Positions 26,759-36,618 of a stretch of DNA of 64,000 nt are shown here, one piece after another. Below the pieces are notes generated by a model that worked only from the letters and a program-made list of their open reading frames with translations, ran no database searches and was not told the DNA's origin. The DNA is from Eubacteriaceae bacterium. GTDB taxonomy: Bacteria; Bacillota; Clostridia; Lachnospirales; Lachnospiraceae. The stretch is taken from NCBI GenBank assembly GCA_910575665.1, contig CAJTFB010000015.1, positions 28,794 through 92,793 on the forward strand, read 5' to 3'. The translations under genes were made by a program, and so were the position numbers. Position 1 is the first letter of the stretch. The number at the start of each line of letters is the position of its first letter.

Positions 26759-26801
26759 TCAATGGCGCAAATTGCGACTCTGCTTCGCCCTACGCCATTG
26801 A
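26759..26801. repeat. Hairpin between AIPR and tRNA-Glu
   Basis: A perfect 9-bp inverted repeat TCAATGGCG / CGCCATTGA encloses 25 bases with a smaller GCGA/TCGC pairing. It lies just 3' of the AIPR gene without a T-run. It may be part of its 3' end or a palindromic repeat element. Confidence 0.55.
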
Positions 26802-26817
26802 ACTCCAATAATAGATT

Positions 26818-28503
26818 TCATTTCATGTGTTCATCCCACCATGAAGAAACTTTAAAATAATTCTCTACGATGTCAAAGCGCCGAAATGCCGCTGCCATCG
26901 TACGCCCATCTATCGAATCAAGATGTTCCGTATTAAAATATCCCTTTAACAATTCTGTTAACACATTTTCTACTTTGGTATAAAGATCTTCCTTATTCCT
27001 TTCGAAATCTTCTTTCACCTTATAAAAATTTGTATGTGTTAAAGAATTTAATTCTATACTATGCTCCTGTAACAGTTGTTTTCCAATCATATAAGCGAGA
27101 AAATGCTGGCTGAAAGGACGCGAAGCCTGTATATCTTTGTTCAAACACTGGTGTTTTCGCCTGCTGTCACAATAACGGAATATCAGAACTGCAATTATCA
27201 TTTGTGCAGCATTTAAGTCTTCGAAGATATCCGAATAATACTTATCAAAAAACTCATTGCGCTTATATTTTGCCAGGTGTGGACGTTCTCGCCATACAGC
27301 CAGCACTGCCTCTGCCGCAACTGTAGAAGGAATTGCATTTGTGTTCGTTGAACCATCACGCTTTCTTTTATAAATATAGTCCAACCCCTCTGCGCTTTTT
27401 TCCAGTAGAATCTGGATATCATCATTGGATTTTAGATCCCTGAAATCTACAGGATTCTGACTATTTGTAGCATACGTAATATCATGAATAATTCCTTCGT
27501 CATCGCTTACTTCGTAAAGACGAACCAAAAGATAAACTTGAGAAAAATCAATCTCCGGATGTTCTTTTAAAGTCTGCCAGATCGTTTTACAGGTCTGTCC
27601 TCCGTTGATGATTTGAAGCTTTTTAATCTTAACAATCCAATTATACTCCTGCAAAGCATTGTAACTGAACTTCTCGCAGATCATTGTAACACCATTATTA
27701 AAGAAAAAGAAATTAAAACGTTTTTCGTCATCCAGTAATGTCTGAATAATACCATCATTTACGGTATTTCTCCCCAGGTAACGACGTATGTTTTTTTCTA
27801 AGAGACTGTCACCAAACTTGTCCATCAAATCATAAATTTCTTTTACCGAAATACGTCCAAGAATAACTCTTTTATAATTAAAGTCTTCCTGTACAGCTTT
27901 TCCAGATAACGATATTTGAGCATCAATTGATTCTGTCCTATTTATATAGCGCAAAATATCAGAATGACAAAAATGGATAAACTGCACCTGCTTCTGTTGG
28001 CCAAAAGTATTTTGTATATGATTTTCTCCATCACGGTTCCAAGACAGCCCATTATTCAACATCACAAAGGTGACATATGGAATCTGCCCATCCAGAATAA
28101 AAGAACGGATTTCATTTACCTTTTCTTCGCTTTTAGGATTCAATTCAATCTGCGCAGCAGGATCAAATACACATTTCACTGTGTTCACTGCCTTTTCAAC
28201 TGCATTTGCCGGAAAGTTGCTGTCCTTATCCAACGCCCGAACATATTTTGATTGAAACAGAACAACATTTAACTGCGAGTCCTGATTTTCAACAATGTAA
28301 GCTGCATCAAATCCCCCATCATTTCCTCCATCTGTAACCAGCTGTTCCGCTTCTGCTATATCTATGTCCAGATAAGCCGCCACACCCAGCAGCAAAAAAG
28401 CCTTAGAACGATTTTTTTCCTGATCTTCTTCTGGAAAAAGATCTGTATTGTCCTGTATTATCTTATTTATCCTTTGATCGATGATCTGCTTTTCTATATT
28501 CAT
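26818..28503 (-). CDS. AIPR-family abortive-infection-type protein with nuclease-like N-terminus
   Basis: About 561 residues. The C-terminal half is the AIPR domain: RFNFFFFNNGVTMIC and LQIINGGQTCKTIW are the family's clearest motifs. The N-terminal part has GGNDGGFDAAYI (about residues 59-70) followed by VVLFQSKY (80-87), matching the D...QxK spacing of Mrr-like PD-(D/E)xK nucleases. AIPR proteins are named from an abortive-phage-infection gene; nuclease activity is inferred. The ATG at 28503 has AGGTGA five bases upstream; a start six codons earlier lacks a site. It stands alone with its own promoter. Confidence 0.87.
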   Translation of the reverse strand: MNIEKQIIDQRINKIIQDNTDLFPEEDQEKNRSKAFLLLGVAAYLDIDIAEAEQLVTDGGNDGGFDAAYIVENQDSQLNVVLFQSKYVRALDKDSNFPANAVEKAVNTVKCVFDPAAQIELNPKSEEKVNEIRSFILDGQIPYVTFVMLNNGLSWNRDGENHIQNTFGQQKQVQFIHFCHSDILRYINRTESIDAQISLSGKAVQEDFNYKRVILGRISVKEIYDLMDKFGDSLLEKNIRRYLGRNTVNDGIIQTLLDDEKRFNFFFFNNGVTMICEKFSYNALQEYNWIVKIKKLQIINGGQTCKTIWQTLKEHPEIDFSQVYLLVRLYEVSDDEGIIHDITYATNSQNPVDFRDLKSNDDIQILLEKSAEGLDYIYKRKRDGSTNTNAIPSTVAAEAVLAVWRERPHLAKYKRNEFFDKYYSDIFEDLNAAQMIIAVLIFRYCDSRRKHQCLNKDIQASRPFSQHFLAYMIGKQLLQEHSIELNSLTHTNFYKVKEDFERNKEDLYTKVENVLTELLKGYFNTEHLDSIDGRTMAAAFRRFDIVENYFKVSSWWDEHMK

Positions 28504-28535
28504 GTCTTCACCTACTATCATTATTTATATTTGTA

Positions 28536-28564
28536 AGTCTACCACGAAACAATGCTGTTTTCAA
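28536..28564 (-). promoter_or_regulatory. Promoter of the AIPR gene
   Basis: The minus strand reads TTGAAA, 17 bases, TAGACT, about 35 bases before the start codon, between polC and the AIPR gene. Confidence 0.5.
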
Positions 28565-28628
28565 TATGCAGTATACCTCTGAGGGACTTTCCTTCTTTTT
28601 CGTTCCCGATTCCATATATCCAACCCTC

Positions 28629-31600
28629 TCACTGAAAAAAGTCCAGTATCGACATCTGATCCGTCTCTGGCAGATCTCCCAGTATCCCCAGTTCCGCCAT
28701 CTTTTCCACCACGGTTCCTGACACCTTGCAGCGCTCCTTGAAATTCTCACGGGAGGAAAATGGCCCGTCCTTCACGGCTTCCACGATTCCTTCCGCCGCT
28801 TTGCCTCCCATACCGTCGATGGAATCCAGGGAGGGCATCAGCTGGCCGTCAATGATCTGAAAATGCGTCGCCTTGGCGCGGAAGACATCAATGGGCATAA
28901 AGGAAAATCCTCTGGCGTACATTTCCTGCACGATCTTCATATCCCCCAGGCTGTCCTGCTCCTTCTTGGATAACTCATTAGAGCGGCGTTTATAGTCCCG
29001 GATCGCCGCCTCCAGCTTCTCCTTTCCTTGACACATCAGCTCATAATCAAAGGCTTTGGCGCGGATGCTGAAAAATGCCGCATAATAGGCAAGGGGATAG
29101 AACACCTTAAAATACGCGATTCGGAATGCCATCATGACATATGCCACCGCATGGGCTTTCGGGAACATGTACTTGATGCGCTTACAGGACTCGATGTACC
29201 AGTCCTCCACCCCGGCTTCCTTCATGGCCTGTTCCATGTCCGGCGTCAAGCCCTTTCCCTTGCGGACGCTCTCCATAATCTTAAAGGCAAGACCATTCTC
29301 CACCCCGGTATGGATCAGATAGGTCATGATATCGTCACGGGTACAAATCGCTGTGGACAGGGTACAGTTACCCTCCTTTATAAAATACTGGGCGTTGTTC
29401 AGCCACACGTCCGTCCCGTGGGACAGTCCGGAGATCCGCACCAGATCGGAAAAATTCTTCGGCTTCGTATCCCGCAACATCTGCATGACGAATTCCGTCC
29501 CAAACTCTGGGATGCCAAGGCTCCCCAGGTCACATCCCATCAATTCTTCCGGCGTCACCTTCAGCGCCGAAGTATCCGCAAACAACGACAATACTTCCTG
29601 GTTGTCCAGGGAAATGGTCTTCGCATCCAGTCCTGTCAGGTCCTCCAGCATACGTATCATCGTGGGATCGTCGTGTCCCAGTATATCCAGCTTCAACAGG
29701 TTATGGTCGATAGAGTGATAGTCAAAATGGGTGGTGACGATGGTTGTCTCCTGATCATTCGCCGGGTGCTGCACTGGCGTAAAGGTATAGATCTCCCAGC
29801 CAAAAGGGAGCACGATGATACCGCCGGGATGCTGCCCAGTAGAACGCCGGATACCGACACAGCCCTCCATCAGCCGCTCGATCTCCTCTACCCTCTTATG
29901 CTCACCCCGCTCCTCAAAGTAGTTTTTCACATAACCAAATGCCGTCTTCTCTGCCAGACCGGCGATGGTGCCGGCGCGGAAGGTCTGCCCATCTCCAAAG
30001 ATCACCTCCGTGTAGGCATGGGCCTTACTCTGGTATTCTCCAGAAAAGTTCAGGTCGATATCCGGCTCCTTGTCCCCATAAAATCCCAGAAAGGTCTCAA
30101 AGGGGATATCGTGTCCGTCCTGCACCAGAGGCTCCCCGCACTCCGGACAGGTCTTCGGGGGCATGTCACAGCCGGAACTCCCCGCATATTTTTTTACCTC
30201 TTCCGAATCAAAATCCACATAGTGGCAGTAGGCACAGTAATAATGGGCTGGCAGAGGATTTACCTCCGTGATACCAGACATGGTCGCCACAAAAGAAGAT
30301 CCCACGGAGCCACGGGAACCTACTAAATACCCATCTTCGTTAGATTTCCACACCAATTTCTGGGCGATGATGTACATCACGGCGAATCCATTTTTGATGA
30401 TAGAGTCCAGCTCATGATCCAGCCTTTCCTTCACCTGAGGCGGCAGTTCCTCTCCGTACATGCTCTTTGCCTTGTTATAGCAGATGCTTCTTAGAGTTTC
30501 ATCCGAATTCGGGATCACCGGTGGACATTTATCTGGATACACCGGTGAAATCTTCTCGATGCGGTCTGCAATAAGATTGGTATTTGTCACCACCACCTCA
30601 TATGCCTTCTTCTCACCCAAATAAGCAAATTCCTCCAGCATCTCCTCCGTCGTATGAAGGTACAGGGGCGGCTGGTCGTCCGCATCTTTCATCTTCTTAC
30701 CCGCAAAGATAATACGACGGTACACCTCATCCTCTGGATCAAGAAAATGCACATCGCAGGTCGCCGCCACCGGCTTTCCGTACTTCTCTCCCAGAGCCAC
30801 GATCCTCCGGTTCATCTCCCGTAGATCCTCTTCACTATTAATATTTTCCACCCGTTCGCTGTCAATCATAAACTGATTATTTCCCAGGGGCTGAATCTCC
30901 AGATAGTCATAGAAATCCACCAGTTCTTTGATCCGCTCTTCCGGCGCCTCATCCAAAAGGGCGCGGTACAATTCTCCCGCCTCACAGGCAGAGCCGATGA
31001 TCAGTCCCTCCCTGTATTTGTTAAAGACACTCTTCGGAATCCTGGGACGCCGATAAAAATAATTCAGATGTCCCATGGACACCAGCCGATACAAATTAAC
31101 GCGGCCCGTCTCATTTGCCGCCAGAATAATGGCATGAAAGGAGGGCTTTTTCTTCACGATATCCGCCGATCCCAGTGTGATCTCCGACAGCTTTGCCAGG
31201 TCATAAATTCCTTTATCCGCAAACATCGCCACAAACTTCTCAAAGATCTCCGCCGTCGCCCCAGCATCATCCACTGCCCGGTGATGATTTTCCAGGGAAA
31301 TCTTCAACTTCTTGGCGATGTTATCCAGCTTGTACTTGGCAAGCTCCGGAAATAAAACACGAGCAAGCCCTACGGTATCCAGCACCGTGTAGTCGGTGTG
31401 GATGCCCTGCTCCTCTGCCTTTGCCTTGATAAAGCTATGGTCAAATCCCGCGTTGTGCGCCACCAGTACGCTGTCGCCGATAAACTCCAAAAACTGGGGA
31501 AGAATCTCTTCGATATTTCCGGCATCCTTTACCATATCGTCGGTTATCGTGGTTAGTTCTGTGATCCGCTCCGGAATATGAATCCCTGGATTTACAAATG

Positions 31601-33089
31601 TACTGTATCGCTCTGTCATCTTCCCGCCGCTGACCTTCACCGCCCCAATCTCAATAATGCGGTCCTTCACCGGGGAAAATCCGGTAGTCTCCAAGTCAAA
31701 TACTACAAAATCCCCATCCAGCCTCTGTCCCTTCTCATTTTCTACCGCCAAGTCATTTAGATCATCCACCAGATAAGCCTCGCAGCCATAGATTACCTTA
31801 AAATCATCCTCTTCAGAGAGTTTCAGCCCTTCCAGGGCGTGATTGGCATCGGGAAATGCCTGCACGACGCCGTGGTCGGTGATCGCCACCGCCCGGTGTC
31901 CCCAGGCATGGGCGCGGTTCACCAGCTGTTTTGCCTGGGTGATACCGTCCATATCGCTCATCTGGGTATGGGCATGAAGCTCCACCCGCTTCACCGGAGC
32001 GTCGTCACTGCGTCCCACATGAAAACTCTTGATCTCCTTCATCCCCATAATACCGCCGATTCGGATTTCCTTATCATAGGAATCCAGGCTCGCCACACCT
32101 TTTACCCGGATAAAATTTCCTTTTTTCACAAACTCAAAGAACTCGGTATCAATCACCTGCTCCTTTTTGATAAATACCTTGCAGAGGATGGAATCGGTAT
32201 AATCCGTCAGGGCAAAGGTGACGATCAGTTTCTCTCCTTTGATCTCCCGGCTCTCCACCTTTCGGATCTGCCCATCGATCACCACCTCACCGATTTCGTC
32301 CTGGATCTCGCGGATGGGAATGATTGTCCCCTCACAGTTTTTTCCATAAAAAACTTCCGGATCGTTTGCCGGCCTTCGGAAACCGCCCTTCAGGCGGCTC
32401 GTCCTACCTGCTCCGGAACGGCTCTGTCTCTGGGACTGCCTCTCTTCTTTCTTCCCTTCACCGGACGCATTTTTTCTCCCCTTTTCTGCTCCCTGCCCGA
32501 CCACAGTTCCAGCACCCTCTGCTGCTTTTTTCTCCTCACCAGTATTCAGCTTGACAAAATAGGTTTCCGGTTTCGTATCCTTTTTCCGCTCAAACTCCTT
32601 GAAATGAAAATCAACAGTAATCTCTCTGCCAAACCGCTGCAGAAACACTGACCGGATAAATTCTCTTACCCCGTCACAGCGTTGTCTCGTCAGAAATGAA
32701 TCCCCGCAGGTTATGTACAGAGAATCCCCCTCCGCCTCAAAGGGCTCGGCGCAGAATTCTAGCCCTTCCACCAGATCCCTCTCCCGGATCTCTGCCTTTA
32801 GATCATCCTCAATTTGGGAGAGCAGCTTGACAAGAGGCATGTCCCCCAAATCAGGATAGGATACCTGGAGTCTGGGACGAAATCCCAGACGACGAAAAAC
32901 CTGCTTATATAGTTCTTTCTCCATGATTTGTATTTTTTTATACGACAAAAACTGGTGTCTTTTACAATAAATAAACACCAGCTTTTTGGACTGGGATGCG
33001 CTGATCTTCTCTACCATCACATCCTCGTATTCTCTTTTTATCGTATCATTACAGCTTAATTTGGAAAATGCGTGAAAAAAAAGCTCCAT
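28629..33089 (-). CDS. polC: PolC-type DNA polymerase III alpha subunit
   Basis: A 1486-residue replicative polymerase of low-GC Gram-positives. In order: an N-terminal PolC domain; a charged linker (~180-240); an OB fold (~268-350); a PHP domain starting VKRVELHAHTQMSD (~367); an inserted DEDD 3'-5' exonuclease (FDLETTG ~464, VAHNAGFDHSF, HRAVDDA); the rest of PHP; a zinc finger (CAYCHYVDF and CPECGEPL); and the catalytic palm with PDIDLNFSGEYQ. GGGAGG eight bases before the ATG lies in the last codons of ispG. All key motifs are intact. Confidence 0.97.
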   Translation of the reverse strand: MELFFHAFSKLSCNDTIKREYEDVMVEKISASQSKKLVFIYCKRHQFLSYKKIQIMEKELYKQVFRRLGFRPRLQVSYPDLGDMPLVKLLSQIEDDLKAEIRERDLVEGLEFCAEPFEAEGDSLYITCGDSFLTRQRCDGVREFIRSVFLQRFGREITVDFHFKEFERKKDTKPETYFVKLNTGEEKKAAEGAGTVVGQGAEKGRKNASGEGKKEERQSQRQSRSGAGRTSRLKGGFRRPANDPEVFYGKNCEGTIIPIREIQDEIGEVVIDGQIRKVESREIKGEKLIVTFALTDYTDSILCKVFIKKEQVIDTEFFEFVKKGNFIRVKGVASLDSYDKEIRIGGIMGMKEIKSFHVGRSDDAPVKRVELHAHTQMSDMDGITQAKQLVNRAHAWGHRAVAITDHGVVQAFPDANHALEGLKLSEEDDFKVIYGCEAYLVDDLNDLAVENEKGQRLDGDFVVFDLETTGFSPVKDRIIEIGAVKVSGGKMTERYSTFVNPGIHIPERITELTTITDDMVKDAGNIEEILPQFLEFIGDSVLVAHNAGFDHSFIKAKAEEQGIHTDYTVLDTVGLARVLFPELAKYKLDNIAKKLKISLENHHRAVDDAGATAEIFEKFVAMFADKGIYDLAKLSEITLGSADIVKKKPSFHAIILAANETGRVNLYRLVSMGHLNYFYRRPRIPKSVFNKYREGLIIGSACEAGELYRALLDEAPEERIKELVDFYDYLEIQPLGNNQFMIDSERVENINSEEDLREMNRRIVALGEKYGKPVAATCDVHFLDPEDEVYRRIIFAGKKMKDADDQPPLYLHTTEEMLEEFAYLGEKKAYEVVVTNTNLIADRIEKISPVYPDKCPPVIPNSDETLRSICYNKAKSMYGEELPPQVKERLDHELDSIIKNGFAVMYIIAQKLVWKSNEDGYLVGSRGSVGSSFVATMSGITEVNPLPAHYYCAYCHYVDFDSEEVKKYAGSSGCDMPPKTCPECGEPLVQDGHDIPFETFLGFYGDKEPDIDLNFSGEYQSKAHAYTEVIFGDGQTFRAGTIAGLAEKTAFGYVKNYFEERGEHKRVEEIERLMEGCVGIRRSTGQHPGGIIVLPFGWEIYTFTPVQHPANDQETTIVTTHFDYHSIDHNLLKLDILGHDDPTMIRMLEDLTGLDAKTISLDNQEVLSLFADTSALKVTPEELMGCDLGSLGIPEFGTEFVMQMLRDTKPKNFSDLVRISGLSHGTDVWLNNAQYFIKEGNCTLSTAICTRDDIMTYLIHTGVENGLAFKIMESVRKGKGLTPDMEQAMKEAGVEDWYIESCKRIKYMFPKAHAVAYVMMAFRIAYFKVFYPLAYYAAFFSIRAKAFDYELMCQGKEKLEAAIRDYKRRSNELSKKEQDSLGDMKIVQEMYARGFSFMPIDVFRAKATHFQIIDGQLMPSLDSIDGMGGKAAEGIVEAVKDGPFSSRENFKERCKVSGTVVEKMAELGILGDLPETDQMSILDFFQ

Positions 33090-33093
33090 TTCA

Positions 33094-34155
33094 TCAACCT
33101 CCCGCTTTATCCCAGTTCTCCAGCTCCTGCCTCAAAACTGCCAGGAGTTCACTCTCCGGCACTTTTTTTACAATCTCACCTTTTTTAATCAGAAGTCCCT
33201 CTCCGATCCCGCCGGCGATACCGATATCCGCTTCTTTGGCCTCGCCAGGACCATTGACCACACATCCCATAACAGCAACTTTAATATCCAAGTCAAACTC
33301 CTGCACCATCTGCTCTACACTTGTAGCAAGCCCAATCAAATCAATCTGCGTTCTTCCGCAGGTAGGACAAGACACCACGCTGATGCCTCCCCTCTTCAAT
33401 CCCAAAGCTTTAAGAATGATATTTGCTGCACGAATCTCCTCCACAGGATCGCCGGTCAAAGAAACCCGGATTGTGTCGCCGATGCCCTGATACAATATAT
33501 TGCCCAGGCCCACAGCGGACTTGAGACCACCGGAAAAGACCGTTCCCGATTCTGTGATCCCTACATGTAGCGGATAATCTGTGCGATCAGCAAGTATTTC
33601 ATGGGCGTGGATACAGTTTAGCACATCCGATGATTTAATGCTGATCACTAGGTTCTCATATCCCATCTCTTCGATGATCCTCACCTTATCCAAGGCACTT
33701 TCCACCAACGCCTCCGGCGTCACACCGCCATATTTCTCCAGAAGTGGCTTCTCTAGCGAGCCGCTGTTAACACCCACCCGGATCGGAATATTTTTCTCCC
33801 GACATTTGTCTACCACCGCACGAATTCGGTCCTCACTGCCGATATTTCCAGGATTAATCCGGATCTTGTCGGCGCCGTTCTCCACCGCCACGATGGCAAG
33901 CTTGTAATCAAAATGAATATCTGCCACCAACGGAATCTTGATCTGCTTCTTGATCTCGGAAACAGCCTTGGCCGCCTCCATCGTTGGCACGGCCACCCGA
34001 ACAATATCACATCCAGCCTGGGTCAACTTCTGAATCTGCTCTACGGTATCTACCACATGTTCCGTTTTTGTATTTGTCATGGACTGTATAGCGATGGGAT
34101 GACCAGCTCCAATCTTCACACCGCCGATGGATATTTCACGTGTTTTATTTCTCAT
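33094..34155 (-). CDS. ispG: 4-hydroxy-3-methylbut-2-enyl diphosphate synthase
   Basis: About 353 residues, the [4Fe-4S] enzyme of the MEP isoprenoid pathway that makes HMBPP. The cluster cysteines are in SCPTCGRTQIDL and MGCVVNGPGEA. The N-terminal IGGVKIGAGHPIAIQSM is typical. An ATG four codons upstream overlaps the GGAGAG site that serves 34155. It lies between rseP and polC. Confidence 0.95.
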   Translation of the reverse strand: MRNKTREISIGGVKIGAGHPIAIQSMTNTKTEHVVDTVEQIQKLTQAGCDIVRVAVPTMEAAKAVSEIKKQIKIPLVADIHFDYKLAIVAVENGADKIRINPGNIGSEDRIRAVVDKCREKNIPIRVGVNSGSLEKPLLEKYGGVTPEALVESALDKVRIIEEMGYENLVISIKSSDVLNCIHAHEILADRTDYPLHVGITESGTVFSGGLKSAVGLGNILYQGIGDTIRVSLTGDPVEEIRAANIILKALGLKRGGISVVSCPTCGRTQIDLIGLATSVEQMVQEFDLDIKVAVMGCVVNGPGEAKEADIGIAGGIGEGLLIKKGEIVKKVPESELLAVLRQELENWDKAGG

Positions 34156-34188
34156 TTCACTCTCCATTTTTCGTTCTGAAACAAATAA

Positions 34189-35319
34189 TTAATGAGGAAT
34201 CAATTTGAGGATGTCATTAGCAAGGATCACCACCATAAGTCCCATCAGAATGACAAAACCTCCCACATTGACATAATTCTCAAATTTTTCAGGCAATGGC
34301 TTCCTGCGGATCGCCTCAATAATCAGAAATAACAGTCTTCCGCCGTCCAGTGCCGGAATTGGTAGCAGGTTCATCACGCCGAGATTAGCGGTCAGCAAGA
34401 TTCCCATAATGAGGATATTACACATCACAAGCCCGATCCCTCCTGGCATACTGTCATTCACCACATCTCCTACAACCTGGACGATTCCCACAGGTCCCGA
34501 AACCTCTTTGGCACTGACTTTCCCGGAAAACATCTGTCCCAGGCTCTCTATGGTCGTAAAGATCCAGAATTTCACCTCATAGGCAGAATACTTGATATTT
34601 TCCCAGACACCCGCCTTTGTCCGCTCAATATTATAGGAAAATCCAAGACGATAAACATCATTTCCCTCTTCATCCTTTACCAGTCTGGGTGTGACAGACT
34701 TCGTGATCTCCTGCCCATCTCTCTCTACTGTCAGCTCGATGGGTTGATCCGATAACGGATGGAACTGAATATAATTCTTAAGTTCTCGGTTCACCACAAT
34801 ATTTCTGCCGTTGATCTCCGTTACCCGGTCGCCATCCTGAAATCCCTGCTCTGCCAGCGGCATTCCAGGACTAACTCTCGTAAGAAATGGTTCATCATAG
34901 CCCGCAAAACCGATCAGAAACAGCGATAATACAAAAGCGAGGATAAAGTTAAAAAATGGTCCCGCAAAGATCACAGACATCCTTGCCCATACTCCTTTTT
35001 TACCAAAAGCCCGGTCATCCTCTATATTTTCCATCTCTCCTAGCATCATACAAGAGCCACCAAAGGGAAGGATCTTCCAGGAATATAGAGTGTGGTCTTC
35101 AAACTCTTTATGTTCCTCAAAATATCTACTAGAACCAAAAAATTTCACCCGATGTCCTTCTTCTGTCTTTGCATAAGATATAATTCTTGGCCCCATTCCC
35201 AGAGAAAATTCGATCACTCCGATCTTATTTGCTTTTGCCAGCAAAAAATGCCCCAGTTCATGAAAAAGTATGATCACACTAAATAATACGATGGCAATCA
35301 AAATATTTACAGCACTCAT
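34189..35319 (-). CDS. rseP: Site-2 protease RseP (regulated intramembrane protease)
   Basis: About 376 residues. The zinc motif LFHELGHFLLAK is in the first transmembrane helix, a PDZ domain is central (GFQDGDRVTEINGRN) and the second metal-site motif NLLPIPALDGGRL is near the C-terminus. It cleaves transmembrane anti-sigma factors or signal-peptide remnants. The ATG at 35319 has GGAGG; the ATG four codons earlier overlaps it. Confidence 0.94.
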   Translation of the reverse strand: MSAVNILIAIVLFSVIILFHELGHFLLAKANKIGVIEFSLGMGPRIISYAKTEEGHRVKFFGSSRYFEEHKEFEDHTLYSWKILPFGGSCMMLGEMENIEDDRAFGKKGVWARMSVIFAGPFFNFILAFVLSLFLIGFAGYDEPFLTRVSPGMPLAEQGFQDGDRVTEINGRNIVVNRELKNYIQFHPLSDQPIELTVERDGQEITKSVTPRLVKDEEGNDVYRLGFSYNIERTKAGVWENIKYSAYEVKFWIFTTIESLGQMFSGKVSAKEVSGPVGIVQVVGDVVNDSMPGGIGLVMCNILIMGILLTANLGVMNLLPIPALDGGRLLFLIIEAIRRKPLPEKFENYVNVGGFVILMGLMVVILANDILKLIPH

Positions 35320-35392
35320 GTTTTCCTCCATTCTGCCAAATCGTGCATCTGGTCTCTATTACTTAATATACTCCAAAGCCCTGCACCAATGA

Positions 35393-36565
35393 CTAAACAT
35401 AACATTTTTCCAGTATGGAATAGGTCTCTTTCTCTGTTTCAAGTATATCATCCAAAGATGGATTTTTTATGAACGAATGATGTTCCATAGCATATTCGAT
35501 CATCCGGTAAATATCCGTAAATCCGATCTCTTTATTTAAAAACTTTGCCACGGCAAATTCATTGGCAGCATTCATCACTGTCGTCATGCTCCCTCCCATC
35601 TCGAAGGATCTCTTTGCCAGGTCGAGCCCCTTTAATACCTTTGTATTTGGTTCCTCAAAGTGGATGGACTTCAATTTCTCAAAATTCAGACGTTCCCCAC
35701 CAAGCTGCGGACGCTCAGGATACATCAGCGCATACTGAATCGGCAGACGCATATCTGGTGTCCCCAGCTGTGCCATCACGGCGCCATCTTGGAATCCTAG
35801 CATGGAATGTATAATACTCTTCGGTTGCACCAATACGTGGACCTTCTCTAGTTCCACATGGAAGAGCCAGCAGGCCTCAATGATCTCCAGTCCCTTATTG
35901 ATCATCGTGGCGGAATCTATGGTGATCTTTTTGCCCATGGACCAGTTGGGATGAGCAAGCGCCTGCTCCACCGTCACCCTCTCCAGTTCCTCTTCTGTAC
36001 TGTAACGGAAGGGACCGCCGGAAGCTGTCAGAAAGATCTCTTCGATCTCCTCACTGGAACCGCTCTGCAGACATTGAAAGATCGCGGAATGTTCGCTGTC
36101 CACAGGAAGAAGGGATACACCGTACTCCTGCACCAGCGGCATAATCAGATGTCCAGCTGTCACCAGGGTCTCCTTGTTGGCAAGGGCGATATCCTTTCCT
36201 CTGCGGATCGCCTCCATCACCGGCCGCAATCCGATCATTCCAACCATCGCCGCCACCACCATATCCGTCTCCGGCAAGGTGGCACACGCTATAAACCCAT
36301 CCATGCCATATAGGATCTCCGGTGGCTGTTTTTTATTCGCTGCCGGATGTTCTTGGAGTTTCTGCTTTAATTTCTCCGCTCCCTCTCCGGTTTTTACGGC
36401 CACCATCCTCGGCTGATATCGAAGGATCTGTTCCGCAAACAGATCAATATTGTCCCCTGCTGTCATCGCTTCCACAGAAAGAACATCTCTGTTATTGTCC
36501 ACTACTTGTAGTGTCTGGGTTCCGATGGAACCGGTGGAACCCAGAATACATAATTTTCTGTTCAT
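35393..36565 (-). CDS. dxr: 1-deoxy-D-xylulose 5-phosphate reductoisomerase
   Basis: About 390 residues; NADPH-dependent conversion of DXP to MEP. NADPH motif ILGSTGSIGTQTL, catalytic LPVDSEHSAIFQCL and SGGPFR are present. The frame extends to 36637, but residues before MNRKLCILG do not fit the family and overlap cdsA; GGAGAAG precedes 36565. The enzyme supplies isoprenoids for UppS in the same operon. Confidence 0.95.
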   Translation of the reverse strand: MNRKLCILGSTGSIGTQTLQVVDNNRDVLSVEAMTAGDNIDLFAEQILRYQPRMVAVKTGEGAEKLKQKLQEHPAANKKQPPEILYGMDGFIACATLPETDMVVAAMVGMIGLRPVMEAIRRGKDIALANKETLVTAGHLIMPLVQEYGVSLLPVDSEHSAIFQCLQSGSSEEIEEIFLTASGGPFRYSTEEELERVTVEQALAHPNWSMGKKITIDSATMINKGLEIIEACWLFHVELEKVHVLVQPKSIIHSMLGFQDGAVMAQLGTPDMRLPIQYALMYPERPQLGGERLNFEKLKSIHFEEPNTKVLKGLDLAKRSFEMGGSMTTVMNAANEFAVAKFLNKEIGFTDIYRMIEYAMEHHSFIKNPSLDDILETEKETYSILEKCYV

Positions 36566-36618
36566 ATCTTCTTCTCCATTCCACAGAAGAGTTTTTCTAT
36601 TTACTAAGTAACACCTGA

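Noticed and set aside
10043..26773. Shared 11-mer TGGCGCAAATT in two intergenic regions (10043 and 26763)
   Set aside because: Too short to call a repeat family without a genome-wide count, although both copies lie in intergenic hairpin-rich DNA.
26818..26820. Possible attB-like direct repeats of the tRNA-Glu 3' end
   Set aside because: No second copy of the tRNA 3' segment was seen within the window.
28522..28628. polC terminator
   Set aside because: Only a weak GGGA/TCCC pairing with no T-run was found.
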